Virus record (IMG/VR): IMGVR_UViG_3300046167_000506
Location: 1 to 58,548 of that record
Reading direction: 5' to 3' (one strand)
Length of the DNA: 58,548 bases
Source of the DNA: a virus
Shown here: in pieces, positions 41,037 through 50,318 of the stretch
How the letters are laid out: each line of letters begins with the position of its first letter
Numbering within the stretch: the stretch's first letter is position 1
Position numbers and translations under genes: made by a program
Notes under the pieces: generated by a model
Databases searched by the model: none
What the model was told of the DNA's origin: nothing
What the model saw: the letters and a program-made list of their open reading frames with translations, nothing else

Positions 41037-44000
41037 TTATCTATGTGTTGAATCAAATCCGTGACCTACGTGTTCTACGTGAACCATAGGCGAATAACTT
41101 TTTGTACCGCTTCTAGATACAAAGGTAAATATTCTTGTTGCTCCAGAGGCTGAAACAGTAACGTCAAAATCGTTAGTCCCTTCGTCTATTACTTTCTTTA
41201 CATTCCATGTAGTACCCGAAGTATTATAACAGCTGTAAACTATTTTTTGATATCCACCGGTATGACCGTGACACGTAAATGTAAATGAGGCGGAATTGCC
41301 ATTACTTCCAGAAGCTAACCCTGCAACATCTTCACCCGTAGTATCTAGAGAACCAAATGATTTAGTATAGGTATTTTTACCGTTTACTTCACCAGTTGAT
41401 GTTATATTACCTGCGGTAATTATGTCGCCATCGTCATTGAGTTTAAATGTAGCAGCACCTCCAACAGCGTTAGAAACCCATATAGCGTTAGTGCCGCCCC
41501 CGTCTATTCTTAAACCATACTCAGCGGCTTGGTCTTTTCTAATATAGATGCCCCAATCACTAGCATCATTGATTATTTTTAAACCAGCATCATTTCCATT
41601 TGCATCACTACCGGTATAATCTATTAATATACTGTTTGTTAAAGTGCTAGTTATACCAGGTGTTGATATGCTTCCTGCAAAAGTTGTATTATTATCATTT
41701 ATTACTAAAGCAGCTGTCGAACCATTACCATCTGCAAAAATTCTTGTCTCAGTACCATTATCCCAGAAAGCAGCCCTAAAACCAGCACTGGCAGTTTGTA
41801 AGTAATATCCACCAGAACCTTTTTTAACAACACCACCGTTAAAAGTCGTAGAACCCGCAACAGCTAAATCATTTGTTAAATCCCAAGTGTCATCTGCATC
41901 ATCAAATATAAAACTTGCTTGTGTAACGCCATCGCCTCTGTATACACTTATACCAGATGTAGCTGCTGTCGCAGTATCTGGTGTTCCTTGTGTTGTGTTA
42001 AGCTGTAGTATATTATCTTCAACTTCTACTGTTGTGGTATTTAAAGTTGTTGTAGTGCCATTAACAATTAGGTTACCCTCAACAGTTACACTACCTGCAA
42101 AAGTCGCGTTACCAGAACTATTTAATGTAAATTTAGCAGTAGCACTACTGCTACCAGGTATTAATCTAAAATCACCATCATATGCTATAAAAGAAGTGTT
42201 TGGTGCTGTTCCTGCGGCAGATCTAACAACACCCATTTTCATATGCTTACTGTCATCGTTACTTACAGTAATGAGAGGTGTAGATGTGTCAATAGATCTA
42301 TTTACTGTTATATCCCCCGCAAAATTTGCGTTACCATTTGCCATGTTTATAGCTAGGTGCTCGGCGTTTGAATTGTTTCTTAACGAGAAATAACTAGCTG
42401 ATCCAGAATGATCCCATCTTTTTAACAAAAAGACGTCGTTACCCGGTGATGAACTAATTTTAATACCACCCGCGCTACTAACTTCTGTAGTTGCTACATT
42501 ATCTCTAATGTGAACAATTTGATTAGCAGGTATAGCTGTGTTTGTTGCAAAATATCCGGATGTAGCAGAGGCAATAGTAGAACTTATACCCACAGAAGAT
42601 ACTAGCCCTCCAAAAGTTGCATTACCAGAAGAATCAATATTAAACTTTGTAGTAGTACCAACTTTAAATGTTAAATCTAAAGTACTACTATTAAATATTC
42701 TCCAATAGTTATCATCCCCATTTTTTAAGTACAAAGAAGGTGACGCCCCAGAACCATCATCTAAAGTTAAATCACCAGTCATCGTACCACCAGCCTTTGG
42801 AAGAGCAGCATCTGCTGTAGTCCCTTGTGCTGCCGTAGCAAAGTTTGTGGTGTCTGTGTCAATAGAATCTTGCAGGTCTTCAAGAGTCATTTGCTTCCAA
42901 ACGTCAGCAGACTCATCCCACAATAGGATCTTATCGTTTGTAGCGTCAGTGGTTTCACTTAAAGAATCTAACGCTCCCGCAGGAAACTTGCTGTGGAAGT
43001 TTAAACCAAGCTCTCCGTCAACACCTACCCTTTGAATAAGCTCTGCTAAGGAAGGCTCGTTACCATTAATCTCTTCAAAACGAGGAGACCACCAGTTAAT
43101 AGAAGAACTAGTATCTGTAGAGTAGTATTGATACGTTCTATGACGCTGGGTTGTAGACCCAGACTTCATCATAAAATCCGTACCGTTTGATATTTTCTTT
43201 CCAGTGTAGCAATCATAAATACCACTTCTTGTGCTGTTAGTTGCAGTAGGGTATTGATAAGGTTGTATATATCCTACAGAAACATACCATCTATTTTCTA
43301 CAAGGTTTGAGAAAGCTATTGTTTGAAAGTATGGATTAGTATCGGGATTACCGTTCATTTGAAGTGTGTGACTTCCATGACATCCGTGATAGAACGTACC
43401 GCTTGTGCTGTCGTCTGTTTTTTGGAAATACACAACCGAACGATAAGCCTTGGCATGCTGAACGTTTTGTATATCCATATCCCAACCGCCATCCGAGCTA
43501 CTGGATGCATCGTTTGATGGTGTGCGCCATACAACACCGTACGCCCCATTAGGAAGTTCAGCTACGGTTCTTATGTTTTCTGCTGTCTCTCCGTTTTGAT
43601 TAAAATCACCAGTTGGGCTAAATGGATATCCTTCAGCACCCCAACCTTGGTTTACGCTGCCGCTACCATCGTTACTCCAATTAGCAGTGCTAATGTAGTT
43701 ACCTTGATGTGTAACGCTTTTAAAGAATCCGTTTAACTCTGTCTCTGTGTAGTATCTGTCGTCATGATTGTGCGAAGGTAGAGCGGTTAAATAACCTTGA
43801 GTGCTGTGATCTGAGAAGCTTGTAAACGCGTTAGTGCCAAATGATGTTGTAGCTGTGTATGAACCAAGTTCAGTAGCTACATACGTTTCAGTCTGGTCTG
43901 ATGTCTTATAATCAGATGTAGCCGCAGCAGCCATTGTGCCAAGGGTAGTGGTATCTACTGTACCGTCTGATTTTAAGAATCCAGTAGTTCCGCTTGTTTT

Positions 44001-45464
44001 AAAACCAGTTGCGTATAGGTATCCATCTTGGTCAAACTTACCTAATTCATTAGTAGACTGCTTAAAGCTAATAACAGCGTCTGCATCGCCTTGACCGTGT
44101 TGTACATCACCTCTAATAACAACCTCTCCGTCACTTTGTAAAACTAAGGAGTCACCAGTATCGGCATATTGTAAGAATGCTTTCTCTGCTCCGTTTTGAT
44201 ATAATCCGAAGTATGGGCTACCCGTAGCAGATGAATCCACACGTATAGAACTTTCTCCTTTTATTACACCCGCAACATCTAGTTTCTGTTGGGGATTAGC
44301 AACGCCAATGCCTACGTTGCCGTTATCCCTTACTCTAAGTATAGCGTTAGCGGAATATTCCGCTTGACCACCAGTTTCATCAAAACCAACCTGCCAATAA
44401 TTATGATTTCCATTATAAGGAACACCATCAAACCATTCACCATCGGCTCCAGAATCTGTATAGAAAGTACCTTTTGCACGTCCTTCGTACCCTTGCATTA
44501 TTATTTGGGTAGCAATAGCTGGTGCGCCATCGGTGTTAGTAGCGGTTAAATATAAAGATGTAGTTGTTTGAGAAGAGCTACCTATTCTAGCAGCGTTATG
44601 ATTAACGTCTAACCCGTAGCTAGGGCTAGATGTCCCGATGCCTACGTTACCACCATTTAACCAGCTATTGCTTGCGGAATCTAAACGAACAACTTCTACA
44701 TTGTTATTAGTGCCATCGGAACTCATTAACGAGAACAGACCCTTATCTAAATCATCACCGGAGTTTCCTCTAGAAATAATACGAGATATAGTGTAGTCAT
44801 TTGACCTAATTAAAAATCTTTCTTCATTATCTGACTGTATTGACACAGACCCCGCAAAACCAACGTTGCCAGCTGAGGTCAATGTCATTAAAACATTGTT
44901 ATTAGGATCTTTAAATAGTAAATCATTACCACCATAAACCCCTAATTTAAATTTAACGGTAGTAGGGCTGCCTATAACAAAACCGTCTCCGTTCGTTGAT
45001 GCTTTTATAGTGCCCCCTACTTCAAGTGCAACATCGGGGTCTGTTATACCTATACCTAAGTTCCCGCCAGCAGTAAGACGCATTCGCTCTGTATTACCAT
45101 GAAGCCATCTAGTGTAAGCGCTAGGGCTGTCTCCATCCATTTTAAAAGCAAATCTACCGTGGTCACCTCCGGTTTCGTCTTGTATACTTTCGAAGAATGC
45201 CTCTGTATCATTAACGTATATTTTTAATGATTCGGAAGTAGAACTGTTTCTTGCAATATATAAAGGATTATTACCCCCATCAGTATCAAACATTGCACTA
45301 CCTCCATCAACAAGTAAGCCTGCTTGAAAAGCAGCAGCGCCAGCTGTTGAAATCTCTAAAACATTTGTAGTGCCTAAAGCTGTAGAGGCTGCAATAACAA
45401 ACTTATCAGAGTCTGAATTGTCAATACCCATCGTATATGACTGGGTACTAATCTTGAACTCCAT
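41037..45464 (-). CDS. long tail fibre 2, main frame
   Basis: 1475 aa as read. Contains many NVGIG-type motifs (GNLGIGITDPDVALEVGG, GNVGIGTSSPSYGLDVN), further SLPSHNHDDRYYTETEL units and GNLIVNGTTTTLNTTTVEVEDN. These are the repeat families of phage and marine tail fibres. The real N-terminus is encoded by 45502-45753 in the other frame: skipping one C of the CCC run near 45546 joins VATEARLHVYAYQT to the main frame. The full-length product would be about 1,570 aa. Probably paralogous to fibre 1. Confidence 0.75.
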   Translation of the reverse strand: MEFKISTQSYTMGIDNSDSDKFVIAASTALGTTNVLEISTAGAAAFQAGLLVDGGSAMFDTDGGNNPLYIARNSSTSESLKIYVNDTEAFFESIQDETGGDHGRFAFKMDGDSPSAYTRWLHGNTERMRLTAGGNLGIGITDPDVALEVGGTIKASTNGDGFVIGSPTTVKFKLGVYGGNDLLFKDPNNNVLMTLTSAGNVGFAGSVSIQSDNEERFLIRSNDYTISRIISRGNSGDDLDKGLFSLMSSDGTNNNVEVVRLDSASNSWLNGGNVGIGTSSPSYGLDVNHNAARIGSSSQTTTSLYLTATNTDGAPAIATQIIMQGYEGRAKGTFYTDSGADGEWFDGVPYNGNHNYWQVGFDETGGQAEYSANAILRVRDNGNVGIGVANPQQKLDVAGVIKGESSIRVDSSATGSPYFGLYQNGAEKAFLQYADTGDSLVLQSDGEVVIRGDVQHGQGDADAVISFKQSTNELGKFDQDGYLYATGFKTSGTTGFLKSDGTVDTTTLGTMAAAATSDYKTSDQTETYVATELGSYTATTSFGTNAFTSFSDHSTQGYLTALPSHNHDDRYYTETELNGFFKSVTHQGNYISTANWSNDGSGSVNQGWGAEGYPFSPTGDFNQNGETAENIRTVAELPNGAYGVVWRTPSNDASSSSDGGWDMDIQNVQHAKAYRSVVYFQKTDDSTSGTFYHGCHGSHTLQMNGNPDTNPYFQTIAFSNLVENRWYVSVGYIQPYQYPTATNSTRSGIYDCYTGKKISNGTDFMMKSGSTTQRHRTYQYYSTDTSSSINWWSPRFEEINGNEPSLAELIQRVGVDGELGLNFHSKFPAGALDSLSETTDATNDKILLWDESADVWKQMTLEDLQDSIDTDTTNFATAAQGTTADAALPKAGGTMTGDLTLDDGSGASPSLYLKNGDDNYWRIFNSSTLDLTFKVGTTTKFNIDSSGNATFGGLVSSVGISSTIASATSGYFATNTAIPANQIVHIRDNVATTEVSSAGGIKISSSPGNDVFLLKRWDHSGSASYFSLRNNSNAEHLAINMANGNANFAGDITVNRSIDTSTPLITVSNDDSKHMKMGVVRSAAGTAPNTSFIAYDGDFRLIPGSSSATAKFTLNSSGNATFAGSVTVEGNLIVNGTTTTLNTTTVEVEDNILQLNTTQGTPDTATAATSGISVYRGDGVTQASFIFDDADDTWDLTNDLAVAGSTTFNGGVVKKGSGGYYLQTASAGFRAAFWDNGTETRIFADGNGSTAALVINDNNTTFAGSISTPGITSTLTNSILIDYTGSDANGNDAGLKIINDASDWGIYIRKDQAAEYGLRIDGGGTNAIWVSNAVGGAATFKLNDDGDIITAGNITSTGEVNGKNTYTKSFGSLDTTGEDVAGLASGSNGNSASFTFTCHGHTGGYQKIVYSCYNTSGTTWNVKKVIDEGTNDFDVTVSASGATRIFTFVSRSGTKSYSPMVHVEHVGHGFDSTHR

Positions 45465-45501
45465 ACTAGCATCACCAGTATTACCGTCTTCAATAAGAAG
45501 T

Positions 45502-45753
45502 TTAGGGTCTGTGGTCTGATAGGCATAAACGTGAAGTCTTGCTTCGGGTAGCTACATCTGAACTAAAAGTGCCAATGCGAACATCTTTGTTAATGTTTAC
45601 GCCCCCTGTTCCAGCAGTTGACCATAAACTTGATGCAGTATTGTAGTCTGTCCCGTCTACGGCTGCAACAATATTACCGTTTGAATCAAGTTTTAGTATT
45701 GAGCCAGCGGTGACGTTGCTTAGGTTTAATCCGCTTAGAAACTTTATTGCCAT
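45502..45753 (-). CDS. N-terminal part of tail fibre 2, separated by a frame shift
   Basis: MAIKFLSGLNLSNVTAGSILKLDSNGN is the fibre attachment start, shared in style with the 45835-47133 protein (MAIDFKSNINLGGN). The last 13 residues are out of frame. The real continuation enters the frame of 41037-45464 at about 45546. A TATTTTTG promoter lies 22 nt upstream. Confidence 0.7.
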   Translation of the reverse strand: MAIKFLSGLNLSNVTAGSILKLDSNGNIVAAVDGTDYNTASSLWSTAGTGGVNINKDVRIGTFSSDVATRSKTSRLCLSDHRP

Positions 45754-45775
45754 AATAGTGAATGTCTATATCTCA

Positions 45776-45783
45776 CAAAAATA
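45776..45783 (-). promoter_or_regulatory. promoter -7 element TATTTTTG
   Basis: TAnnTTTG match 22 nt before the fibre 2 ATG, fused directly to the T8 tract of the terminator at 45793-45810. Confidence 0.5.
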
Positions 45784-45792
45784 CAAAAAAAA

Positions 45793-45810
45793 GAGGGGCG
45801 TATGCCCCTC
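45793..45810 (-). terminator. terminator after the 45835-47133 gene
   Basis: A perfect 7-bp stem, GAGGGGC/GCCCCTC (45793-45799 with 45804-45810), with a GTAT loop. On the minus strand it is followed by eight T. It separates the baseplate/collar genes from the long fibres. Confidence 0.8.
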
Positions 45811-45834
45811 TCTATCATTGGTCTGTATTACAGA

Positions 45835-47133
45835 TTATGGAGTTAAGTCTCCAGCAGTGTCTTCATTTGCAACCGCACTAACCATACAAATATAATCTCC
45901 GTTTGAAACGGTTTGTGCAAAATGTACTTTAACCTGCGTAGTAGAAGGTCTTGTTATTTCAACCATTATGGTTTCATACGTTGTTGCGTCTACAACTTCC
46001 ACCATAACCAACTTAGTTCCTAAGCCATGTGCTACAGTGTATACGTTGCCAGTTTTACTAACGTTGGTACGACCTGGATCTAACACTACAGAGTATAATC
46101 CTAAACCGAGAGCAGTACCGATGTCTGCAACTGTAGTTTGTTGGATTGTGGTGTCGGTAGCGTGAGATTTTTCTACAAGAATTTTCGTTCCAGTAGTTGT
46201 TCCACTAACCGTTGGGATGGTATCAATAATCAACTCACCTTCGATGCGCCAAGAGTCTAAGCTTTCATCCCAATAAAGTTTCTTATTAGCACCTGCGCCA
46301 CGCTCAACTTCAATACCCGCGTCTTCGCTCGGTGTCGCATCAGAAGCTATATCAGCATTAAGCGATAGCATAGCATCGCCAATGTTTACAGTATTAGAAT
46401 CAACAGTTGTCGTTGTACCTTGTACCGTTAAGTTACCAGCAACAACAAGGTGACGACTGCTACCTACGGTTACACTAGTACCATCATCCGACAGAGGAGA
46501 GTCAATGAACTGACCGTTCGTATCGTCCCACATTACAAGCGTATCGTCCGATAAAGTCGATGCTCCTTTAACCGCCACTGAATCCGCGGCGACGGCAATA
46601 CCCGTACCAGCACCTACAGCAACAGTAGTAGAGCCACCAAGAACTGTTGCTCCAGCGGTCGCTGTAAGCCCATTGCCACCAGTAACTGTAATGCTTGAAT
46701 TAGCAAGTGAAGCATTAGGGATAGAAGAAAGCTGTAAAGACGTTCCGCTAATCTCAATACCCGTAGAAGTTGAACAAGTAAGATATGCTGAAGTCGAAGC
46801 ACTTACATCATAGAAGAAGATTGAGTCAATCGCACTTTCTCCGGTAATCGCTGTAAGAGACTCAAGGCCTAAGTGGGAAAGAGAAACAGTTGCATCACCA
46901 CCAGAACCATCAGCGACAGCAATACCACCACCTGCACTGATTGAGCGTACGTCACCCGTTACGTCAATCCAATTTGTACCGTCATAAACATACAGCTTCT
47001 TGTTTGCATTGGTTGTGTTGAAATAAACCTGCCCTTCAGCTGGTGAGCTAGGCGCAGTCGCTGTAGGGTGTAACAGAACATTCTGTATCTGATTCCCCCC
47101 AAGGTTAATGTTGCTTTTAAAATCTATAGCCAT
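45835..47133 (-). CDS. fibre/collar structural protein
   Basis: 432 aa. The start MAIDFKSNINLGGNQIQNVLLHPTA and ...PAEGQVYFNTTNANKKLYVYDGTNWIDVTG form the common phage tail-fibre head segment. The middle shares a GNLTVQGTTTTVDSNTV unit with fibre 2. The C-terminus (VYTVAHGLGTKLVMVEVVD) is the V-x-HxLGTK-x-V-x-V motif common in fibre tips. Probably a short fibre or fibre-connecting protein. Precedes fibre 2 in the operon. Confidence 0.65.
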   Translation of the reverse strand: MAIDFKSNINLGGNQIQNVLLHPTATAPSSPAEGQVYFNTTNANKKLYVYDGTNWIDVTGDVRSISAGGGIAVADGSGGDATVSLSHLGLESLTAITGESAIDSIFFYDVSASTSAYLTCSTSTGIEISGTSLQLSSIPNASLANSSITVTGGNGLTATAGATVLGGSTTVAVGAGTGIAVAADSVAVKGASTLSDDTLVMWDDTNGQFIDSPLSDDGTSVTVGSSRHLVVAGNLTVQGTTTTVDSNTVNIGDAMLSLNADIASDATPSEDAGIEVERGAGANKKLYWDESLDSWRIEGELIIDTIPTVSGTTTGTKILVEKSHATDTTIQQTTVADIGTALGLGLYSVVLDPGRTNVSKTGNVYTVAHGLGTKLVMVEVVDATTYETIMVEITRPSTTQVKVHFAQTVSNGDYICMVSAVANEDTAGDLTP

Positions 47134-47135
47134 GT

Positions 47136-47453
47136 TTAGTTGAGATATGCTTTACCAGAATTGCCACCGTTAAAGCGAATTATTAAGTTGTTTAAATCTA
47201 AGTATTCAATTTCCGCAAAGATCACGTTCTCGCCAGAGTCTACGATCGTTACAGAGGGGTTTTTATTCATATTGTGTTCTATTACCCATTCCTCAGCACT
47301 CTGCTCCTGGGCAAAGACAAAGTGGGCGTCACTAGTACCTACGCGAGATATGCTTACGTTTACCGCCGGCTGCTCAATAGCCACAGATTTTGTGGTTGTC
47401 GAAACACCTCCTAGGTTTACGTTAGCTCCTGCTTTTATTTCTACACTACTCAC
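47136..47453 (-). CDS. small fibre/adhesin-associated protein
   Basis: 105 aa. The C-terminal WVIEHNMNKNPSVTIVDSGENV...FNGGNSGKAYLN is the H-N-x-NK-PSV-x-V-D-S module with GKAYLN end that recurs in phage tail-fibre tips. The N-terminus is a Val/Ala-rich strand. Probably a receptor-contacting or fibre-assembly part. Overlaps the next gene by 8 nt. Confidence 0.6.
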   Translation of the reverse strand: MSSVEIKAGANVNLGGVSTTTKSVAIEQPAVNVSISRVGTSDAHFVFAQEQSAEEWVIEHNMNKNPSVTIVDSGENVIFAEIEYLDLNNLIIRFNGGNSGKAYLN

Positions 47454-47805
47454 TTACGTCTTCGTTAATTTTAAACAATCCATATACCCATGTCTTCACA
47501 ACGCTGCCGCTGGTAGACTGTAGGTCATACACGTATGTGCCCCCCGGGGCAGCAGCCATAACCGCAGCCGTAGCTTCAATCGTAAGCTTTCCTGCGGCAG
47601 TACCCGTATAGTCAAAAGCGCTATCAGCAATAATATCCCCAGAAGTAGTATCTGTTTCTTTGACATCCATCTTCCAGGAGTACGAGCTCAAATCAAGCGG
47701 ATCACCGTTGTCGTCTGTAAAAGTAAACTCTAATTCAAAAGTATCTCCTTTGCGACAAGTAATGTCTACTCTGGTAGCGTTATCTAGGTTTATTGTTGTT
47801 GCCAT
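47446..47805 (-). CDS. BppU-like N-terminal baseplate-type protein
   Basis: 119 aa. Beta-sandwich pattern with ITCRKGDTFELEFTFTDDNGDPLDLSSYSWKM, then TGKLTIEA-like strands and a VYDLQ...VKTWVYGLFKINED end. This is the BppU-type/Ig-like upper-baseplate fold often found where phage adhesins join the tail. A TATCTTTG motif lies only 4 nt before its ATG. First gene of the fibre block after the portal. Confidence 0.6.
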   Translation of the reverse strand: MATTINLDNATRVDITCRKGDTFELEFTFTDDNGDPLDLSSYSWKMDVKETDTTSGDIIADSAFDYTGTAAGKLTIEATAAVMAAAPGGTYVYDLQSTSGSVVKTWVYGLFKINEDVSE

Positions 47806-47809
47806 ATTG

Positions 47810-47817
47810 CAAAGATA
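47810..47817 (-). promoter_or_regulatory. TATCTTTG motif abutting the BppU-like gene start
   Basis: TAnnTTTG on the minus strand, only 4 nt before the ATG at 47805. If used, it would give a leaderless transcript; otherwise a chance match. Confidence 0.3.
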
Positions 47818-47822
47818 ATAAC

Positions 47823-50264
47823 TTACTGGTTATCAATTAGATCGGCTATGCTATTTGGAGCATCGCTTAAAGGTGGGCGCTGGTCCTTACGCTGAGCGAT
47901 AAGCTTAGATTGCTCTATCGCTTGCTTTTGTACCCGGCTGTCCTTTCTATCCTCTTTCATAACATCCAAGCTCGTCTTGCCTTGTTGACCGACCATAGTC
48001 TGTTGCGCGACAATCTGAGCCTTCATCGCCTGGATTTCTTTTTCATACATATGCTCAAGCTCCATAAGTTGAGCTTTAATCTTGCTCTCCATCTGAATCT
48101 TTTGCATTTCTAGCTCTTGTTGCATTTGCATTTTCTGAGCATCAACTTGCATTGCCATCTGTTGGTTTTGAGCATTAGCCTGCTGCTGCGCTTGAATATT
48201 TTGCATATTCATGTCTTGCTTGGCCTTCATGCGCTTCTTGCGACGCACGATAAGTAGACGCTCTGCTTGGTCCACATCGCGAAGATTACGTACCGCAATA
48301 GCATCCTCGAGATCAATCTCTCCATTAGCTAAAGCCACTTGAATGTTTTGCTCCAAGTACGCCGCGTCTTTGTCATCCATATTACCTACGATCTGAACAC
48401 CAAAATTATACATTGGTAATTCATTGAAGCTGGTGATGACGTTTATGTTTGTCTCACCAATGGCATTCATATAGATTTGATGAAGCGTACTTCCCTGCGG
48501 AATGATCTGCAAGCATCTAATAATGTCTTCACAAACACGCTTGTATAACACCTTAGCAGAGTGGGTAACGTCATAAATAGCGTTGTTACCTGCCGCAAGC
48601 TGCTGCTGGCGTACACCAACAAGCTGATCTCCTTTAGGAGACGTTCCGTCCATTACCTCGTTAATACCCGTGGCATCACGAATCATTCGCAGGTAGTGGT
48701 TGTATAGAGCAACAAGCTCATTAATGTTTCGTATGCTATTGTCTAAAGGTCGAATAGGAGGATTCTGGAACCCACCGTCCGGATTTTTAGAGCGGTAGTA
48801 GAATATCCCCGTTTGCTCGTAGATGTCTTGCAGCTCTAATGGCTGCAACTCTCCACCCGCACCAAGCTGAACATTCTCAAGACCTTCGATATCAATAATA
48901 ATACCGTCTGGTTTAGCCTTAGCAATAGCCTGCTGAATCTTTAAGTGGGTAAGCTGGAGCTGATCCGCAAATCCAATGATAGAAGAAACAATAGACTTTG
49001 GCATCATGCGACGCAAGTTGGTTGCAACTACACTATAAGACAATCGAGCTCTAGTGATATCATGAACATTCTTCGGGATATTCTTCTTAATGCCGTAGTT
49101 AAATAGGTGTTTTGTACCTAGTATAAAACTACCACCATATACGGTTGTGTTATGCAAACAATGTCCTACACGCTCATACACAGACTCTTGAGGAGCTTTA
49201 TACTCAGTGCCTTTATAAAAGAAGTTCTTGTTTCCGTGTCGAGACTCTTTTTCTTCGTAGTAGATCTTGTCTACCGATAAGAACTCAAAGTCTATAACTT
49301 CAAGAAAATACTCGTCATACCCGTAAGACGAGCGCTGCATACTCTTGTCGTAGTAAGAATGCGTAAGACGAGAAGGGTCATTCTGAAAACGGTTGCGTAC
49401 TGCGTTACCGATTTCGTAGTACTGTTCTTCCGTGAACTGCTCTCCTGCAAGACGCTTAAGTTCTTGGATGGTAATACGCTTAATATGTCCTGCGTAAACT
49501 AGGTCATCAAAATTCGGATCCTCAGTATGACTGTGGATGAAGTGCCCTGGGTCTACGTAGCTTTCTGTAATCCCATAGTTTGGATCGTTATCGCGTTTGA
49601 TAACTGCTATGCCGATACTAGCGAGATCGTTAATCGCGCGGCGATATGTCGAGTCGTTAAAGTCGTTCCAATCCAGAGTCATCTTCGTGGCGATCTGGCT
49701 AGCTATTTCTGCCTGCGTTTTCACGCCGGTATCCATAAAAATTTCCGCCTCTTCTAAGTTCTCGGGTAAAGCCTCTGGGTCAACTTCCGTTTCCAGCCCA
49801 GCACCTTTTGCTTTCGCTAAGAAATCCTTAGTAAGAATTTGCGCTTTTAATCTGTTCTTTTTCTTATCCTTCTCTGTACGCGACAAAGGATCAACAGCTT
49901 CTATATTTGGATATGGATCGGCAGATAGAATCTTATTTACTACAATCTTAATGAACTTAGGTACAATAGGAACCGGGGTCCAGTCTAGATTTAATAGCGT
50001 CCCGTCACCGTTATTTGGATCTAAGGAGTTTAAAATCTGCTTATATTTAGAAGTGTCTTGAGTTCCGTTTGCGTAGTCACGGCAGTTCTCAAATTCTTTC
50101 TTTCTGCGGTGATAGAGAGAGCTCTCGTCTGCCGCATTACCCCATTGTGACTCTATAGCCATAGCGTACTTAAGGCCAAAAGCTGTAGTTAATTTAACTT
50201 CCGGAGAAGCTAACGGGTCGGGGAAGTTCCCGTATTTATCGGATTTTTTATTACTATCAAACAT
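47823..50264 (-). CDS. portal protein
   Basis: 813 aa. The N-terminal part has YHRRKKEFENCRDYANGTQDTSKYK and the portal-like WTPVPIVPKFIKIVVNKILSADPYP. The middle contains DLASIGIAVIKRDNDPNYG and YVDPGHFIHS; the later region has RDATGINEVMDGTSPKGDQLVG, a common portal segment. The C-terminal about 100 residues form a long Gln/Met/Lys coiled coil (barrel-like extension). It lies next to TerL, as expected. It forms the ring through which DNA is packaged. Its promoter is at 50288. Confidence 0.82.
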   Translation of the reverse strand: MFDSNKKSDKYGNFPDPLASPEVKLTTAFGLKYAMAIESQWGNAADESSLYHRRKKEFENCRDYANGTQDTSKYKQILNSLDPNNGDGTLLNLDWTPVPIVPKFIKIVVNKILSADPYPNIEAVDPLSRTEKDKKKNRLKAQILTKDFLAKAKGAGLETEVDPEALPENLEEAEIFMDTGVKTQAEIASQIATKMTLDWNDFNDSTYRRAINDLASIGIAVIKRDNDPNYGITESYVDPGHFIHSHTEDPNFDDLVYAGHIKRITIQELKRLAGEQFTEEQYYEIGNAVRNRFQNDPSRLTHSYYDKSMQRSSYGYDEYFLEVIDFEFLSVDKIYYEEKESRHGNKNFFYKGTEYKAPQESVYERVGHCLHNTTVYGGSFILGTKHLFNYGIKKNIPKNVHDITRARLSYSVVATNLRRMMPKSIVSSIIGFADQLQLTHLKIQQAIAKAKPDGIIIDIEGLENVQLGAGGELQPLELQDIYEQTGIFYYRSKNPDGGFQNPPIRPLDNSIRNINELVALYNHYLRMIRDATGINEVMDGTSPKGDQLVGVRQQQLAAGNNAIYDVTHSAKVLYKRVCEDIIRCLQIIPQGSTLHQIYMNAIGETNINVITSFNELPMYNFGVQIVGNMDDKDAAYLEQNIQVALANGEIDLEDAIAVRNLRDVDQAERLLIVRRKKRMKAKQDMNMQNIQAQQQANAQNQQMAMQVDAQKMQMQQELEMQKIQMESKIKAQLMELEHMYEKEIQAMKAQIVAQQTMVGQQGKTSLDVMKEDRKDSRVQKQAIEQSKLIAQRKDQRPPLSDAPNSIADLIDNQ

Positions 50265-50287
50265 TTCGTGAGATAAAGTATTCCTTG

Positions 50288-50295
50288 CAAATATA
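50288..50295 (-). promoter_or_regulatory. promoter -7 element TATATTTG before portal
   Basis: TAnnTTTG on the minus strand, 23 nt before the portal ATG, in the 54-nt gap after TerL. It would allow portal expression separate from TerL. Confidence 0.45.
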
Positions 50296-50318
50296 CTAAA
50301 TCAGTTCACGCAATATCT

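Noticed and set aside
35299-47133. diversity-generating retroelement or CRISPR array in the fibre block
   Set aside because: No reverse transcriptase and no paired template/variable repeats with A-biased changes. Repeats are coding fibre modules with third-position changes and no regular spacers.
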